A DNA stretch of 64,000 nucleotides, from assembly GCF_022539505.1 (NCBI RefSeq), contig NC_061510.1:393806249-393870248 (forward strand), read 5' to 3'. Below the pieces are notes generated by a model. It saw nothing but the letters and a program-made list of their open reading frames with translations, made no database searches and was not told the DNA's origin. Origin of the DNA: Lolium rigidum (Eukaryota > Streptophyta > Magnoliopsida > Poales > Poaceae). Of the stretch, positions 1 through 10,868 are shown piece after piece (the first letter of the stretch is position 1; each line of letters begins with the position of its first letter). Made by a program: the position numbers and the translations under genes.

Positions 1-787
1 GCCTAGCCTTGTATTGAGAGAAATTCTTCTCGTGCATCCAAATCCTTGAGCCAATAACCATGCAATTTGTGTCCACCATACCTACCTACTACATGGTATT
101 TCTCCGCCATTCCAAAGTAAATTACTTGAGTGCTACCTTTAAAAATTCTATTCCTTTACCTTTGCAATATATAGCTCATGGGAGAATAGCTTAAAAACTA
201 TTGTGGTGAAGAATATGTACTTATGTGTCTTATTTCTTAATAAGTTGCTTGTTGAGCGGTAACCATGTTTCTGGGGACGCCATCAACTTTTACCTTTGTT
301 GAATATCATGTGAGTTGCTATGCATGTTCGTCTTGTCCGAAGTAAGGGCGATTTTCATGATCAAATGGTTTGAGTATACATATCTGTTAGATAAGAACAT
401 TGGGCCGCTAACTAAAGCCATGATTCATGGTGGAAGTTTCGGTTTGGACAATTAATCCTCAATCTCTTATGAGAATATTAATCGTGGTTGAATGCTTATG
501 CATTAAAGAGGAGTCCATTATCTCGTTGTCTATGTTGTCCCGGTATGGATGTCTAAGTTGAGAATAATCAAAAGCAAGAAATCCAATGCGAGCTTTCTCC
601 TTAGACCTTTGTACGAGCGGCATAGAGGTACCCCTTTGTGACACTTGGTTGAAACATATGCTATGCAATGATAATCCATGTTAATCCAAGCTAATTAGGA
701 CAAGGTGCGAGCACTATTGGTATACTATGCATGAGGCTTGCAACTTATAGGATATCTTATACATAACACATATGGCTCTTCCTGTTT
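1..787 (+). mobile_element. Gypsy-type element, non-coding internal 3' part
   Basis: The first ~160 bases match 32600-32760, the internal 3' region of the complete Gypsy-type element at 28185-35302, at roughly 85% by eye and in the same orientation. The rest has no reading frame of note and reads like the non-coding stretch between the coding part and the 3' LTR. Its own 3' LTR is not seen: the sequence breaks into a CA-rich run and a scaffold gap. It is a truncated relative, not the same copy. Confidence 0.7.
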
Positions 788-798
788 GACTGGCGTCA

Positions 799-873
799 CC
801 CACACACACACACCCACCCCCCCACACACACACACACACACCCACACCCACACACACCCACCCCACCACACCG
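799..873. repeat. (CA)n / C-rich microsatellite beside a gap
   Basis: Imperfect CA repeats with CCCACC interruptions run straight into the N gap. Such repeats commonly cause assembly breaks, so the length here is not reliable. Confidence 0.85.
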
Positions 874-874
874 C

Positions 875-974
875 NNNNNNNNNNNNNNNNNNNNNNNNNN
901 NNNNNNNNNNNNNNNNNNNNNNNNNNNNNNNNNNNNNNNNNNNNNNNNNNNNNNNNNNNNNNNNNNNNNNNNNN
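875..974. other. Scaffold gap (100 N)
   Basis: Exactly 100 N, a conventional placeholder for a gap of unknown size. Sequence changes from Gypsy internal DNA to GC-rich DNA across it. Confidence 0.99.
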
Positions 975-2181
975 CTTCCGCCTCCGGGGCGGCGGCGGTC
1001 GGACGAGGATGGAGGGGCGGCGGCGGTCCTCCCGGGGACGATCCAGCTGCGGGCTGCGGCCTCCCCGCCTCCCATCGGCGCCATGCCAGCGGTGGTGGCT
1101 GGTGGAGGCGGACATCGCCTTTCCCTCCGCCTCTCGCCGGTGAGGGGCCATGATCTTGGGCTTCTCCCGCGGTACGAGGACGCCCGAGGCAGCAGCCTTG
1201 GGTTCGACGGTGGAGGTGACCCTCTTCTTCGCCGGAGAGGATCGGCCTGGGTTGGTGGTGGTGGATCTTTTGATCTATCACCGCGTCCCGGCGGCGAGAT
1301 GGAGGAGCTTGGAAGCCGGCGATGGTGTCGCCGGTAGAGGGTTGGAGTGGCCAGCCCAGGATGGTCGCCGACGTGGGGGTTCGACCTGAATAAGGGCGGC
1401 GGTCCTAGGGCCTCTCTTGCGTGAAGAGGAGGACCTACCGGAGACCTGGACTCGTGATCTGGCCGGAGTGTTGAGTTCCGGAAGGCTTCGCCGGCGAATG
1501 TAACAGTGCTTTTGCCTGGAGTTTGCTGGATCGGAGGTATTCGGTCGTGCGTACCCATGTTTTTATTCCGACCGATTGGTTCTGGAGGGAGCGGCGCGAA
1601 GCACTTTTTCTGTGTTGACATCAAGTGACTATGGATCCATGATGAAAGTCGGAAGAAGAGAATTTCATGAAGACCGGAGGGGAGTACTAGCTAAGGTAGG
1701 TTCAAGTCTCTGCGCTGTTGAGGGACTTGCTTGGTGTTCCGGGCTTCACGGCAGTGGTATGAAAGTGGGGGCGACAACTCAGGTGAAGTGCAGAGTCCTA
1801 CCTTTCAGGGTGAAATCCCAAGGTCTGGCCTTAATTAGTTGTGACTGGCAATGATCTTGGTGGAGGCATTGTTTTGAGAGCAGGGACTATCTTCAGGGTG
1901 AAAACCTAAGATCTTTGATCGGGCGACGACGGTGTTTGAGCACTGTTCCCTTCTTGGAGGCGTCGTTTTTGGAGAGTCTGTAATTCAGGTGTTATCTTGG
2001 CGGTGGATGTATTGCTGTTGTTAGGTCCAAGATACTGTAGCGGAACTTTTGTTTCTTAGTTTTCTTTTCTTGTTTTTTGGCTGGGTGCATCCGTAGTGCC
2101 ATTAGGGTGGTGCGTTGTTGCAGAGACTGGGTGTAATTGGTATCTTCTTCATATTAATATATTCCCTTTATCAAAAAAAAA
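975..2181 (+). mobile_element. LINE-like (non-LTR) retroelement 3' end, truncated
   Basis: GC-rich DNA without a sustained frame leads into a T-rich tail region, a TTAATATATTCCC motif and a terminal A run at about 2172-2181. I recall this type of ending from 3' UTRs of grass non-LTR elements. The 5' side is lost in the gap, so neither a target duplication nor a protein domain can be checked. A transcribed host 3' UTR is the alternative. Confidence 0.45.
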
Positions 2182-2197
2182 TCCAGAGTGGATAAAT

Positions 2198-2594
2198 AGA
2201 GACCGAGCTACATACAACTCCTTATTTTCAAAAATTTGAAAATCATACTTTTTAGTTTTAGAAAATTTTGAAAACAATCCTGGATGTTGCCAATGATAGA
2301 ATCTACAAACATGCAAAATTTCAATGTAAAATTCTTAGTAATTTAGGCTACACAAAAATGATAAATGTGTGGATCTGAGAACAGTGAATAGTGCATATTT
2401 CAAAACTATAAATCCTGTCAAACTTTGTTATTTTTTTGTAGTCTACAATATAAAGAATTTCACATTGAGATTTTGCACGTTTGTATATTTCATCATTGTC
2501 TATGTCCAGGATTGTTTTTTCAGTTTTTCTATAACTTAAAACTATGATTTCTGAATTTTTGAAAATAAAAAGAGTACATGTAGCTCAACCTCCG
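2198..2594. mobile_element. Foldback MITE with long terminal inverted repeats
   Basis: The left half (from ACCGAGCTACAT at ~2202) pairs with the reverse complement of the right half (ending at ~2590, TGTAGCTCAACC) over nearly the whole length, about 190 bp per arm at ~75-80% by eye. The arms share blocks such as the AATGAT and ACAATCCTGGA segments. It has no coding capacity. The superfamily is uncertain because no clear target duplication is visible next to the LINE-like tail. Confidence 0.65.
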
Positions 2595-4414
2595 TTTGCA
2601 GTTTTTGCAATCCATACTTCTTTTCACTGCTTTCATGCCCATGTGTACCGCATTATGCGATTAAGATACAAAATAAAGGGTTGTTAATTGTGAGATTAAG
2701 ATATAGAATATATGGTTATTAGTTGCGAGGCACGGACGCTAACCGCAAGTGATTTTGAGTCGAGAATATCTTGTATGTGGTTAATGAATAAAATTCCATG
2801 TTCTGGTAAAACGGAATACAAGCAAAATTGTCAAGTACTATGCATAATGATGTATTATATTACAACAAATAGTGGATATCATTATTTTGTAATCTTCATT
2901 GTGAATTAAGTGAATATATGTATTTACTAAATAAAAACATGAATCTAAAACAAATTGACGGGTTCAAGATATTTTGGAATAAACGAGGATATTAATTAAC
3001 AAGAAAATTGAGTCTCTGCGATTGGATCAAAGTGACAAGTATTTGAGTTAATTTTCCGCATGGAAGACTTGTGAAAAGATGTTTTCGCAAATTACAATAC
3101 CGAAAATATAACACTATGTTGTTGTAAAAAAGGTGTTGTAATCATATTCTATTAAATATTGTATGGTCTAAATTATATCTTAGCAAATTATCGATATTAT
3201 TTAGAGTAAATGACTAAAATAAAACAGCGAATAGTCATTTAATAAAGAAACGATCTAATATTCATGGATTTTTGAATTACCTGATACTTTGAAATTAAGA
3301 TGAATTAAGTCCTTGTATATTATCGAGTAATTATGAACATCTTCCATGAAACCAAAGAAGCAAAATTTGTATTGCAAAATTGGTTCTCTCTAGTGAACCA
3401 AGTTCTCAATACGATTGCAATAATGGAGGGAAGTGAAACTGAACCAAAGGTCATTGACCTTACCTCCGTTCATCTGAGTTGCGCAATGGAATATGTCCAT
3501 AGCAAAGGTCCACTATAAAGGAGAGATTAATGATGATGATCATGCAAATCCAAAAGTTTAAGGTTTACTAAATAAAATAGGATTCAATAATTAATTATAC
3601 CGTGATGCGGAATAATATTTATGATTCACTTGTTTTGGACTAAAGACAAACCTACAAACTACAAAGAAGTGATGGTGGACCCATCGTATGAGAAATGATT
3701 TAAGAGTCATGAAATCCTAAATTGAATTACATTTAAGATTGCAAAAGTATTATGATACTTGATCTTCTTCAGTATGGTCATTACTTAATCCTCCATAGCG
3801 AAGAAATTAAATTGAAGAAAGACATAAAGCTCGATTTGTCACAAAATGTTGTTTTGAAAAAAATCAAAAGATTTGACTAATTCAACGGTGCTCGAGTCTA
3901 AAGGGTTAAACTTGTAACTAATAATTATAAGAATTGATGAAAGATTGACAAAACTACATCTCCTTCAAATACATGAATTGAAAAATAGTTGTAATTGTAC
4001 AACAACCGGGTTTTGAAAATCACATGGAAACTAATATATCGTAGAAGGAATTCTCGACTTGACGATTGATCAAGATATTTTGTAAATACCCAAGATAAAT
4101 AGGAGACATGCAATTACATGAAGTTTAGTGGGAGCTAAGTAGCTTTCCCGAGTCTTATATGTGATGGCATATTTTATGTGGGAGTTATATGTAAAACTCT
4201 GTCATGTATGTGTTGACATATTTTGGGTGGGAGCATAAACAGAACGCTATAATATGTAGGTGACATACTGTGCGCATATGGTACCATAACTATTTAAGAT
4301 AATAAATAAAGTTGATTGTATTAAAACGTTGAAAGCGTCTCGTGATAAATAAATTGTGTTTAGTAGACATTACAGTTAGAATTACTGTTCTAAAGAAGTT
4401 TCTGAAATAGGTTC
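2595..4414. other. AT-rich repeat debris, possible decayed Copia pol
   Basis: No gene recognised. The stretch is AT-rich with only short frames. The order of short phrases around 3340-3530 and 3660-3900 is reminiscent of a decayed Copia RNase H and downstream region, and GTGGGAG motifs occur at about 4130, 4180 and 4230. Stops in every frame prevent a firm call. It is the target into which the 4430-5081 retroposon inserted. Confidence 0.3.
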
Positions 4415-4429
4415 GGGATGGAACAAGCT

Positions 4430-5081
4430 TTTTTTTTTGCGAGGAAAGATCAAGTGATATTATACCAGGAAGCTTACAGAACAACCCAAAGAAACAAAGA
4501 AATTACAAGCTGGTCCTGCAAGCAAACGAAGACGACAACAACAACGAAGACGTACTACGGCGCGCCGCCGCCGCTCCTCCACTACAGCCCTGGAACGGAA
4601 GGAGACCCCTGGCGGACGGGAAGTCGACAGAACTCGGCTCCGAGGAACCTCCACCTTGCATCGCTGACGCCATCCTCGATCTGGTACGGTACCACCTTCA
4701 CCTTCAGCAACTCCGGCCAGATCCGCCGCCCCGCGGCATCCGGCAGTGGGGAAGTCGAGGCCAGCAGCTCCGTAGACATGCAGGCTCGACGGAGACGGTA
4801 GATCGACGCCAGGACTCCGGAGAGCACCGCCGTCGAAGGGAAGAACCACCGCCTGCAAAACCACTCCGGCCGCGCCGCTTCGCCCCGACGCCGCCGGCTG
4901 GACACCATACGCACCCCTACTATATACACGGAGCGAGACGAGGCTCCCCCGCCCTCCCGCCGCCGGAGCGGCCGGCGGAGGCCGAGGGACCCGACGAATC
5001 GGCGCCGGTGAAGTGGGAAGCCTACGGGATTTCACAAATCGCCTCTCGTTTCTGTGGACGGGGAGAGGAAGAAGTCCAGGG
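4430..5081 (-). mobile_element. Short non-LTR retroposon with 15-bp target duplication
   Basis: A 652-bp GC-rich insert in AT-rich DNA is bounded by perfect 15-bp direct repeats GGGATGGAACAAGCT at 4415-4429 and 5082-5096. The left edge is a T run (4430-4438), so the element lies on the minus strand with a poly-A 3' end. A long target duplication plus a terminal A tail is the hallmark of LINE-machinery insertion. The minus strand is open over about 210 codons, but the protein is low-complexity Arg/Pro/Gly-rich and resembles nothing I know. It is probably a non-autonomous LINE derivative or a retroposed transcript. Confidence 0.8.
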
Positions 5082-5096
5082 GGATGGAACAAGCTA

Positions 5097-5979
5097 CGAA
5101 GAAGTTTCTAACTTATATATAATTAGGTGAAATATTATGATGTTCACGGTATTACAAACAATTTTAAGGTGAAAGAAAGGGATGTTCTACAACACCTATG
5201 TCTTGGTTATAGAGTTATTGTCACAAAAGATGTTGTATAAATGAGAGAAGAACGTGTGCTTGTCATAAAACCATGTTGTATAGAAAATGAAAAAAATGAT
5301 CTATTGTTTGAATTACTGCATGGTTTCCACTAACATGGTAGTATTTAACTACCCATTAGAAGTGTGATGTACATTGATGGGCCATGGTACACAACACTGG
5401 TGCATCATAAATACACATATGATTAGTGCCTCTATGCTCATTGCTGACGGACATAATCAACATCCATGAGTGATTAAATTATTTCTAGACTGGCATCTCT
5501 CCTCGACCGCTAGTGATGACTCTTCACAAACAAAACCTAGCTGGTACCACATTTACCACCGACAACTCACCTCTTACCCAATCGCTGATGCCTAGGCTTT
5601 TGCCCGGCAGAGATGTGCGGTCATAGATAACAATAGTAGTGGCCGTCGGTAGGAGACTCCAAAAAGTAGTCTTCGTATAGTCTAGGGATATCCGGCTTGT
5701 CTATCACGATGAATTGCTCCATGTCATGGCAAGGAACCGCCACGGCATGGAGCCTTCACCGCTGATCTTCATCGTGTGCTATGAATGTTGCATCAATAAT
5801 GAGTTTGTCGTTGTCGAATGAGTACGACGATAAATCCATGATCATTTGCAGGACGAGGTTGTGACAACTTATTGCAAGGCGGGAAAGGAAAAATTGGCAG
5901 AAATAACGAATGGACTTGCATATCTAGACCCTAGGAATATAGTGGTTGTAAATATAGCTGTTAGAAATATATTGTCAGT
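5097..5979. other. Intergenic, nothing recognised
   Basis: Continuation of the AT-rich host sequence after the retroposon. The 5340-5860 part is less AT-rich and has inverted-repeat flavour (GATGTACATTGATGGGCC), but I see no gene, no convincing transposon end and no long frame. Confidence 0.4.
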
Positions 5980-5981
5980 TA

Positions 5982-6237
5982 CTACCTCCATCCAAAAGCT
6001 TAAGGCTTATATTTTTTTGGAAAAGTTAAAGCAAGTAAAGTCTGAACAAAATTTTAGAATAATCTATCAACAAATATGATATTTTGAAGATAGACATGAA
6101 AATATATTTATTTATCTATCTAATAATATTAATTTTGTATTTTACATTTTAATGATTTTTGGTAAAAACTTGGTCAAACTTGACATAGTTTGACTTTCTG
6201 AAGAAAAAAATAGGCTTAAGCCTTGGGATGGAGGTAG
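5982..6237. mobile_element. Stowaway (Tc1/Mariner) MITE
   Basis: Terminal inverted repeats CTACCTCCATCCAAAAGCTT and its near-complement at the right end are flanked by TA duplications (5980-5981 and 6238-6239). Length is 256 bp, AT-rich and non-coding, as expected for Stowaway. It ends about 265 bp upstream of the TATA box of the propeller gene. Confidence 0.88.
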
Positions 6238-6501
6238 TATAATATAGTAGATTGGTATATGGAGGGTAAAATATGGATAATTTGTTGGAGTATGAAGGAA
6301 TATGGAGAAAACATCTGTTTGGATGGCCCTATAGATGGAAAAAATATGGAGGGAAATTATAAGGTGCTGCTAGAGTATGGAAAAGGGGATATCCCCTTGT
6401 TCTGAGCATTGTCGTGTAACATGCAGGTCACCCTGGCCCAACCACGAACCGATAAGGAATCAACAATAGCTTTAACAAACCTGTCGATATCTACTCTGAT
6501 G

Positions 6502-6509
6502 TATAAATA
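6502..6509 (+). promoter_or_regulatory. TATA box of the DPP6-like gene
   Basis: TATAAATA in a GC-richer context followed by a plausible leader. Transcription would start near 6530-6540. The leader then reaches a donor at 6630. Position inferred, no transcript data. Confidence 0.55.
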
Positions 6510-6629
6510 CTCCTCCTGGGGTCTTCCCTTGTGACAAACCAGAGCTTTGAGAGCAACACCAAAGCAAAGATAGAGGGCTATTAATTTGCAGTAGTAGTCT
6601 CCGGGAGAAGGAGAAGGTTGATCGCAGAG

Positions 6630-6772
6630 GTAATTTAAACTGTTATAATCCATTAACTAATTACCTTTCCAGCTGCCAATTACACTGGAAGAGTGTACGT
6701 TTTTTAATAGATAATTGAAGAGCATAAACTAAATTTGTACGTACGTGAGTCTAATTGTTTTATACATGACAG
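6630..6772 (+). other. Probable 5'-leader intron
   Basis: GCAGAG/GTAATT at 6630 and ATACATGACAG/TG at 6772 fit splice donor and acceptor consensus and enclose an AT-rich 143-bp stretch just before the start codon. The in-frame codon just upstream (6773-6775, TGA) is a stop whether or not the intron is removed, so the start at 6785 is unaffected. Confidence 0.5.
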
Positions 6773-6784
6773 TGAAGGGCGAAT

Positions 6785-9208
6785 ATGCAAGGCCGCGGCA
6801 GCATCGGCTTCTTCTCGACCTACAGGCCGCCGGTGCCGCTGGACATCTTCTCCTGCCCCATCCCGGGCTCATCGACCGGCGAAGAGCTCCTCCTCACAGA
6901 CGGCGTCTCCTACAACTATGACTGCCACCCCATCCCTCCGGCGGCGCTCAAGGAGCTTCTGACGTGCTTTTGCAAGAACAATCCGGGACTGGCCCAGGTG
7001 TTGGGCGCCACCCCGAACAACGCCCATATTTGCGGCGTCACCGGCCTGGTCTTCGTCTCCGAGAGGGACAACGGGCTGGAGACGCTGCACGTGGCCCTGC
7101 GCTTTAACCACCAGCTGGTGCGGCGCGTTAACCAGGTGAAGGTGGTGCGCTTGGCTGACATCTTCGGCGCTGACACCTTCGGCGGTGTGCGCATGGAGGA
7201 CGGCGGCTGCATCGCCGGCGGTTTCAAGGTGGGCTCACGCACCGTGGACCACTCACTGGTGTACGTTTCGACCAAGGAGCCGGCGAAAACGCGCCGTACG
7301 CCATGGACCGTGGTGTACAAGACCAACCTTGGAGACGGCAAGACCCAGCGCCTCACTCCACAGGGTACGTAACGTTTTATCTAGTAGGTACATTATATAT
7401 ACTTGCTAAGCTTGGCTTAGCGCAAAACTTATTCGATATATATGCATTCCAGGGCAATATGATTTGAGCCCCGCCGTGTCACCATCCGGGATGATGGTAG
7501 CGGTGGCGTCGTTCGCAGACAGCAAATGGAATGGCGAGATTGAGAACCTCAAGACGAACATCCTTGTGATGAACGTGGATGGGGACCTGTGCCGGAGGCT
7601 GGTCATCAAGGACGGCGGCTGGCCGACGTGGGGCAGCAACAGTGTCATCTTCTTCCATCGAGGCGTGAACACAACGCTCCCCGATGGCACGGTTCAGACA
7701 GCCTGGGGCGTGTTCCGCTACGACATGATCACCAGGGTGACCGTCCGGGTGACACCTGTGGCGTTCAACTGCATGACACCGGCCGCCATCAGCAGCACCA
7801 AGGTGGCGGTGGCGACCATCCGCAAGCGCTCCGGTTTCGACGACGTCCGCGATGAGTGCCAGTACCGGCACATCGAGATCTACGACTTGGCGATGCCGAG
7901 GCAGGTGATCGAGGTCACCCGGCTGTTGACGAACCCGAAAGCCGACCACTACAACCCATTTGTGGTCGACGGCGGCAAGCGCATCGGGTACCACCGCTGC
8001 AGGACAAGCCAGGCCCCAGACGACCCTACTCGGAGGGTCGACAAGCTGCAGTCTCCGGCGGGCAAGGACGTGGGGCTATTCAGGGTGTCCGGCGTGTTCC
8101 CGACCGTCTCCAAGGACGGCACGAAGCTCGCCTTCGTCGACAATGAGTTCAGCGCCGTGTGGCTCGTCGACAAGCAGGGCCTGCGTAAGGTGTACGAGAC
8201 CGGAGGCCGAGATAGGATCTTCTCGCCGGTGTGGAACCAGAACCTCTTGCTGGACTCCCTCTACGTCTGCATGGGCCCCTCCTTCCACGCCAACGACGCG
8301 CTCGAGATCTGCAACATCCCACGCGTCTCGGGCACTTTTGGAGTGCAGGGCAGCTTGCAGCTCACGCAGGGAGGTTTCAACAACGCCTTCCCATCCAGCA
8401 ACCCACAGGGTACGTAGTACGTGCTGCCATTTCGGACTCACACGCGCGTTCATTAACCAACCAACGGGAATATATATATATATATACCAACAATTGTTCG
8501 ATCGATAATGCAGGGAACAAGTTCGTGTTCCGGTCCACCATGGACGGCGGACCCAACAAGTACAAGAACCTCTACATCATGGACAACTCGGTGGTCGGGG
8601 CGAACGGCGGCGGCAAGCTGACGCGTCTCACAAACGGGCCCTGGACCGACACCCACTGCCAGTGGTCCCCGAGCGGGGACTGGATCGTCTTCTCCTCCAC
8701 GCGCGATAAGCCAGCCACGGCGCCGCCAAAGGACTTTGGCCTCGACCCTGGCTACTTCGCCGTCTACCTGGTGAAGGCCAACGACCCCACGGTGGTGGTC
8801 CGAGTCATGAGGAGCGGGAGCGACCTCTCCGGCCACGTCAACCACCCGGTGTTCAGCCCGGACTGCCGGAGCATCGTCGTCACGGCCGACCTGGCTGCAG
8901 TGTCCGTGGACCCCATCTCGCTGCCGCTCTTCGTCCACTCGGTGCGTCCCTACGGTGACATCTTCGTCATCAACATCGACAACAAAGACATCACAAAGAA
9001 CAAGGACGTGCAGTCGTACAAACGCATCACGCACAGCCGCTACGAGAACTCCACCCCCTGCTGGACGGTGCTCTCACCGGACGACCCGAGAGCGCCGTGG
9101 ACCACCATGATGGGGAGGGGCCCTGCTGCGAACTTTACGCCGGGGTGCCCGTATGCGGAGAGCTTTAAAATGACCGGCCACCTCATCGTCCCCAAGAGGT
9201 GCTGCTAA
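6785..9208 (+). CDS. DPP6 N-terminal/TolB-like beta-propeller protein, 743 aa, three exons
   Basis: Exons 6785-7364, 7453-8409 and 8514-9208 join to 743 residues. Both introns are short, phase 1, and use the same junction (CAGG/GTACGT, exon resuming GG). Several WD40-like PD40 blade motifs are visible: SPAVSPSGMMVAVAS at the start of exon 2, VFPTVSKDGTKLAFVD late in exon 2, and CQWSPSGDWIVFSSTRD and HPVFSPDCRSIVVTADLA in exon 3. This matches the plant family related to the dipeptidyl-peptidase-6 N-terminal domain and bacterial TolB, a beta-propeller without the peptidase domain; its biochemical role is poorly known. Many family members begin with a signal peptide, but none is apparent here, and a stop lies in frame just before the ATG. 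The frame is intact with strong GC3 bias, unlike the surrounding AT-rich DNA, so it is probably functional. Confidence 0.88.
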
Positions 9209-9271
9209 GCATCCTCATCCATTCATCCACCTACCCGGCCCGATGAATCAGTTGCTACTCCATATATACTA

Positions 9272-9508
9272 CTCCCTCCGGACCGGTTTAACAGGCGCGC
9301 ACGTAATTCAAGAAATTACTTTGACCATTATTTTAGTCAATAAAATATAGAATATATGTTACAAAAATTATATCATTGGAAACCTTATTTGAAAACGAAT
9401 CTAATGGTTTAAATTTTGTAGATATATAATTTATGTTTCATTGGCCAATTCAACGGTCAAACTTTATCTTAAATTGCGTGCGCGCTTGTTAAACCGATCC
9501 GGAGGAAG
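9272..9508. mobile_element. Stowaway MITE just downstream of the propeller gene
   Basis: Termini CTCCCTCCGGACCGGTTTAA and a near-complement at the right end are flanked by TA at 9270-9271 and 9509-9510. Length 237 bp. It starts 63 bp after the stop codon, so it probably lies within or at the end of the 3' UTR. Confidence 0.88.
9339..9344 (+). terminator. Candidate polyadenylation signal AATAAA inside the MITE
   Basis: First AATAAA after the stop codon at 9208; none occurs between 9209 and 9271. It lies ~130 bp after the stop, a normal 3' UTR distance. Plant signals are loose, so use of this copy is an inference. Confidence 0.4.
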
Positions 9509-9510
9509 TA

Positions 9511-10668
9511 CTTATATATCGATCCGTCCAATAAGAACAAGGTAATTAATGAAGTCTACGAAATAAGGCTTACTTCTATATATATTCTTCCAATATATGT
9601 AGATCAAAAAGGAAGAACCGGTTAATTAAGAAAAATAAAGCGAGCTCGCTTGGAATGTACTACTTCCCGGAGTATATAGTTGTTTGTGGTGTGTAAGTTG
9701 CATTAATCATGTCTATCTAAGATGCATTGTTACGAATGCAGCGTGTATGTATGTGTGTGTATATATATAAATAATTTTACCTATATATATATTGAATAAG
9801 ATGTATACTTATGTTTGGTTATTACTTATTAATCGATCCATCTTTATGTGACCATTAATTTAGTGCTTGCATGCATGCATGGTTTCATTTTATGTCTCAA
9901 TTTCCATGGTGAATCAAGCCTACTCCTCTTGGGATCTTAATTTTCTTTTAATGACTTACAAGTGCATACGATATTTTTACCACATAGGCGGAGAGCACAT
10001 ACGGTACATCATATATTCAGAAATTTAAGGAGCACATAAAGCTTCAAAATTTTAGGGAGGTACAAATTACAGGATATAGAGGCACGAAGCAGGAACATTA
10101 AAAATTCTTTAGATGGGATTTACCTCGTGAATTATGGAGTATAACCGGACCATGTGATAGAGGGGATAAATTATAAAAGTCACCAAACGGGAAACTAATT
10201 CCTTTCGGTTGGGTACAACGACGTGAGCAGAGACGATGTGATGGGAGCCGATGATTCACCAAACTGGATCCAAGGCTGGGTACAACGATGTGAGCAGAGG
10301 CGCATGTACTTGCGCTGCAGGACAATGGAAATCAGCGGAGGTATTTAAAGATGAAGACTGCTGATCGTTGGCCTCCTTCGGTTTCTTCTACAATTTTATG
10401 TATGACTATTAAATTGGATGACTGCTCGGATGCCCTCATCTATCTCACGTATATTTATGGTTGGGTGATCAAGGGTCGCGAAGATGAAGAGATGGCGGAG
10501 AACATGAGGAGCGGCCAAGATGAGGAAGCGATGCCCCGTGCTGGATGATATGGTATTGAAGTGTAAGCTGGGCCTGGGCTATGTGCTATTCCTATACAGC
10601 CCATGTAAAATGAACCGGTCGAGGCGGTGGAACTTGGAGCGTGTCGGTCCGACGTAGGTTGGTTTAGT
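9511..10668. other. Intergenic
   Basis: AT-rich to about 9900 with TATA and TGTG microsatellites, then mixed composition. A GGGTACAACGA(C/T)GTGAGCAGAG phrase occurs twice (about 10210 and 10278), a degenerate short repeat. No gene seen. Confidence 0.5.
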
Positions 10669-10868
10669 CGCTCGACTGCATGAATAGGCTGTACAAATTA
10701 TGGAGTGACGTGGACGCACAGAATTGCAGGAAAATAGGGTAGTGGGGGGCTGCTATTTAGAGATAGAACGCTCGACTGCATGAATAGGCTGTACAAATTA
10801 TGGAGTGACGTGGACGCACAGAATTGCAGGAAAATAGGGTCGTGGGGGGCTGCTATTTAGAGATAGAA
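10669..10868. repeat. Two-copy 100-bp tandem duplication
   Basis: Units 10669-10768 and 10769-10868 differ at a single base (A at 10741, C at 10841). Each unit ends TTTAGAGATAGAA, a phrase also seen in diverged form near 43090-43110, which suggests the unit is the end of a dispersed repeat. The near identity implies a recent duplication or an assembly artefact. Confidence 0.92.

Noticed and set aside
714..1624. Long overlapping frames on both strands across 714-1624
   Set aside because: They run through the 100-N gap and GC-rich low-complexity DNA; the translations are Arg/Pro/Gly-rich or CA-repeat products without any domain.
4460..5092. 210-codon minus frame inside the retroposon
   Set aside because: Low-complexity GC-driven frame, extends into the target duplication, and resembles no known protein; treated as part of the element, not a gene.
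7479..7994. Long antisense frames across the propeller exons (7479-7994, 8076-8453, 8453-9034)
   Set aside because: Shadows of a GC3-biased plus-strand coding sequence with clear domain motifs and splice sites.
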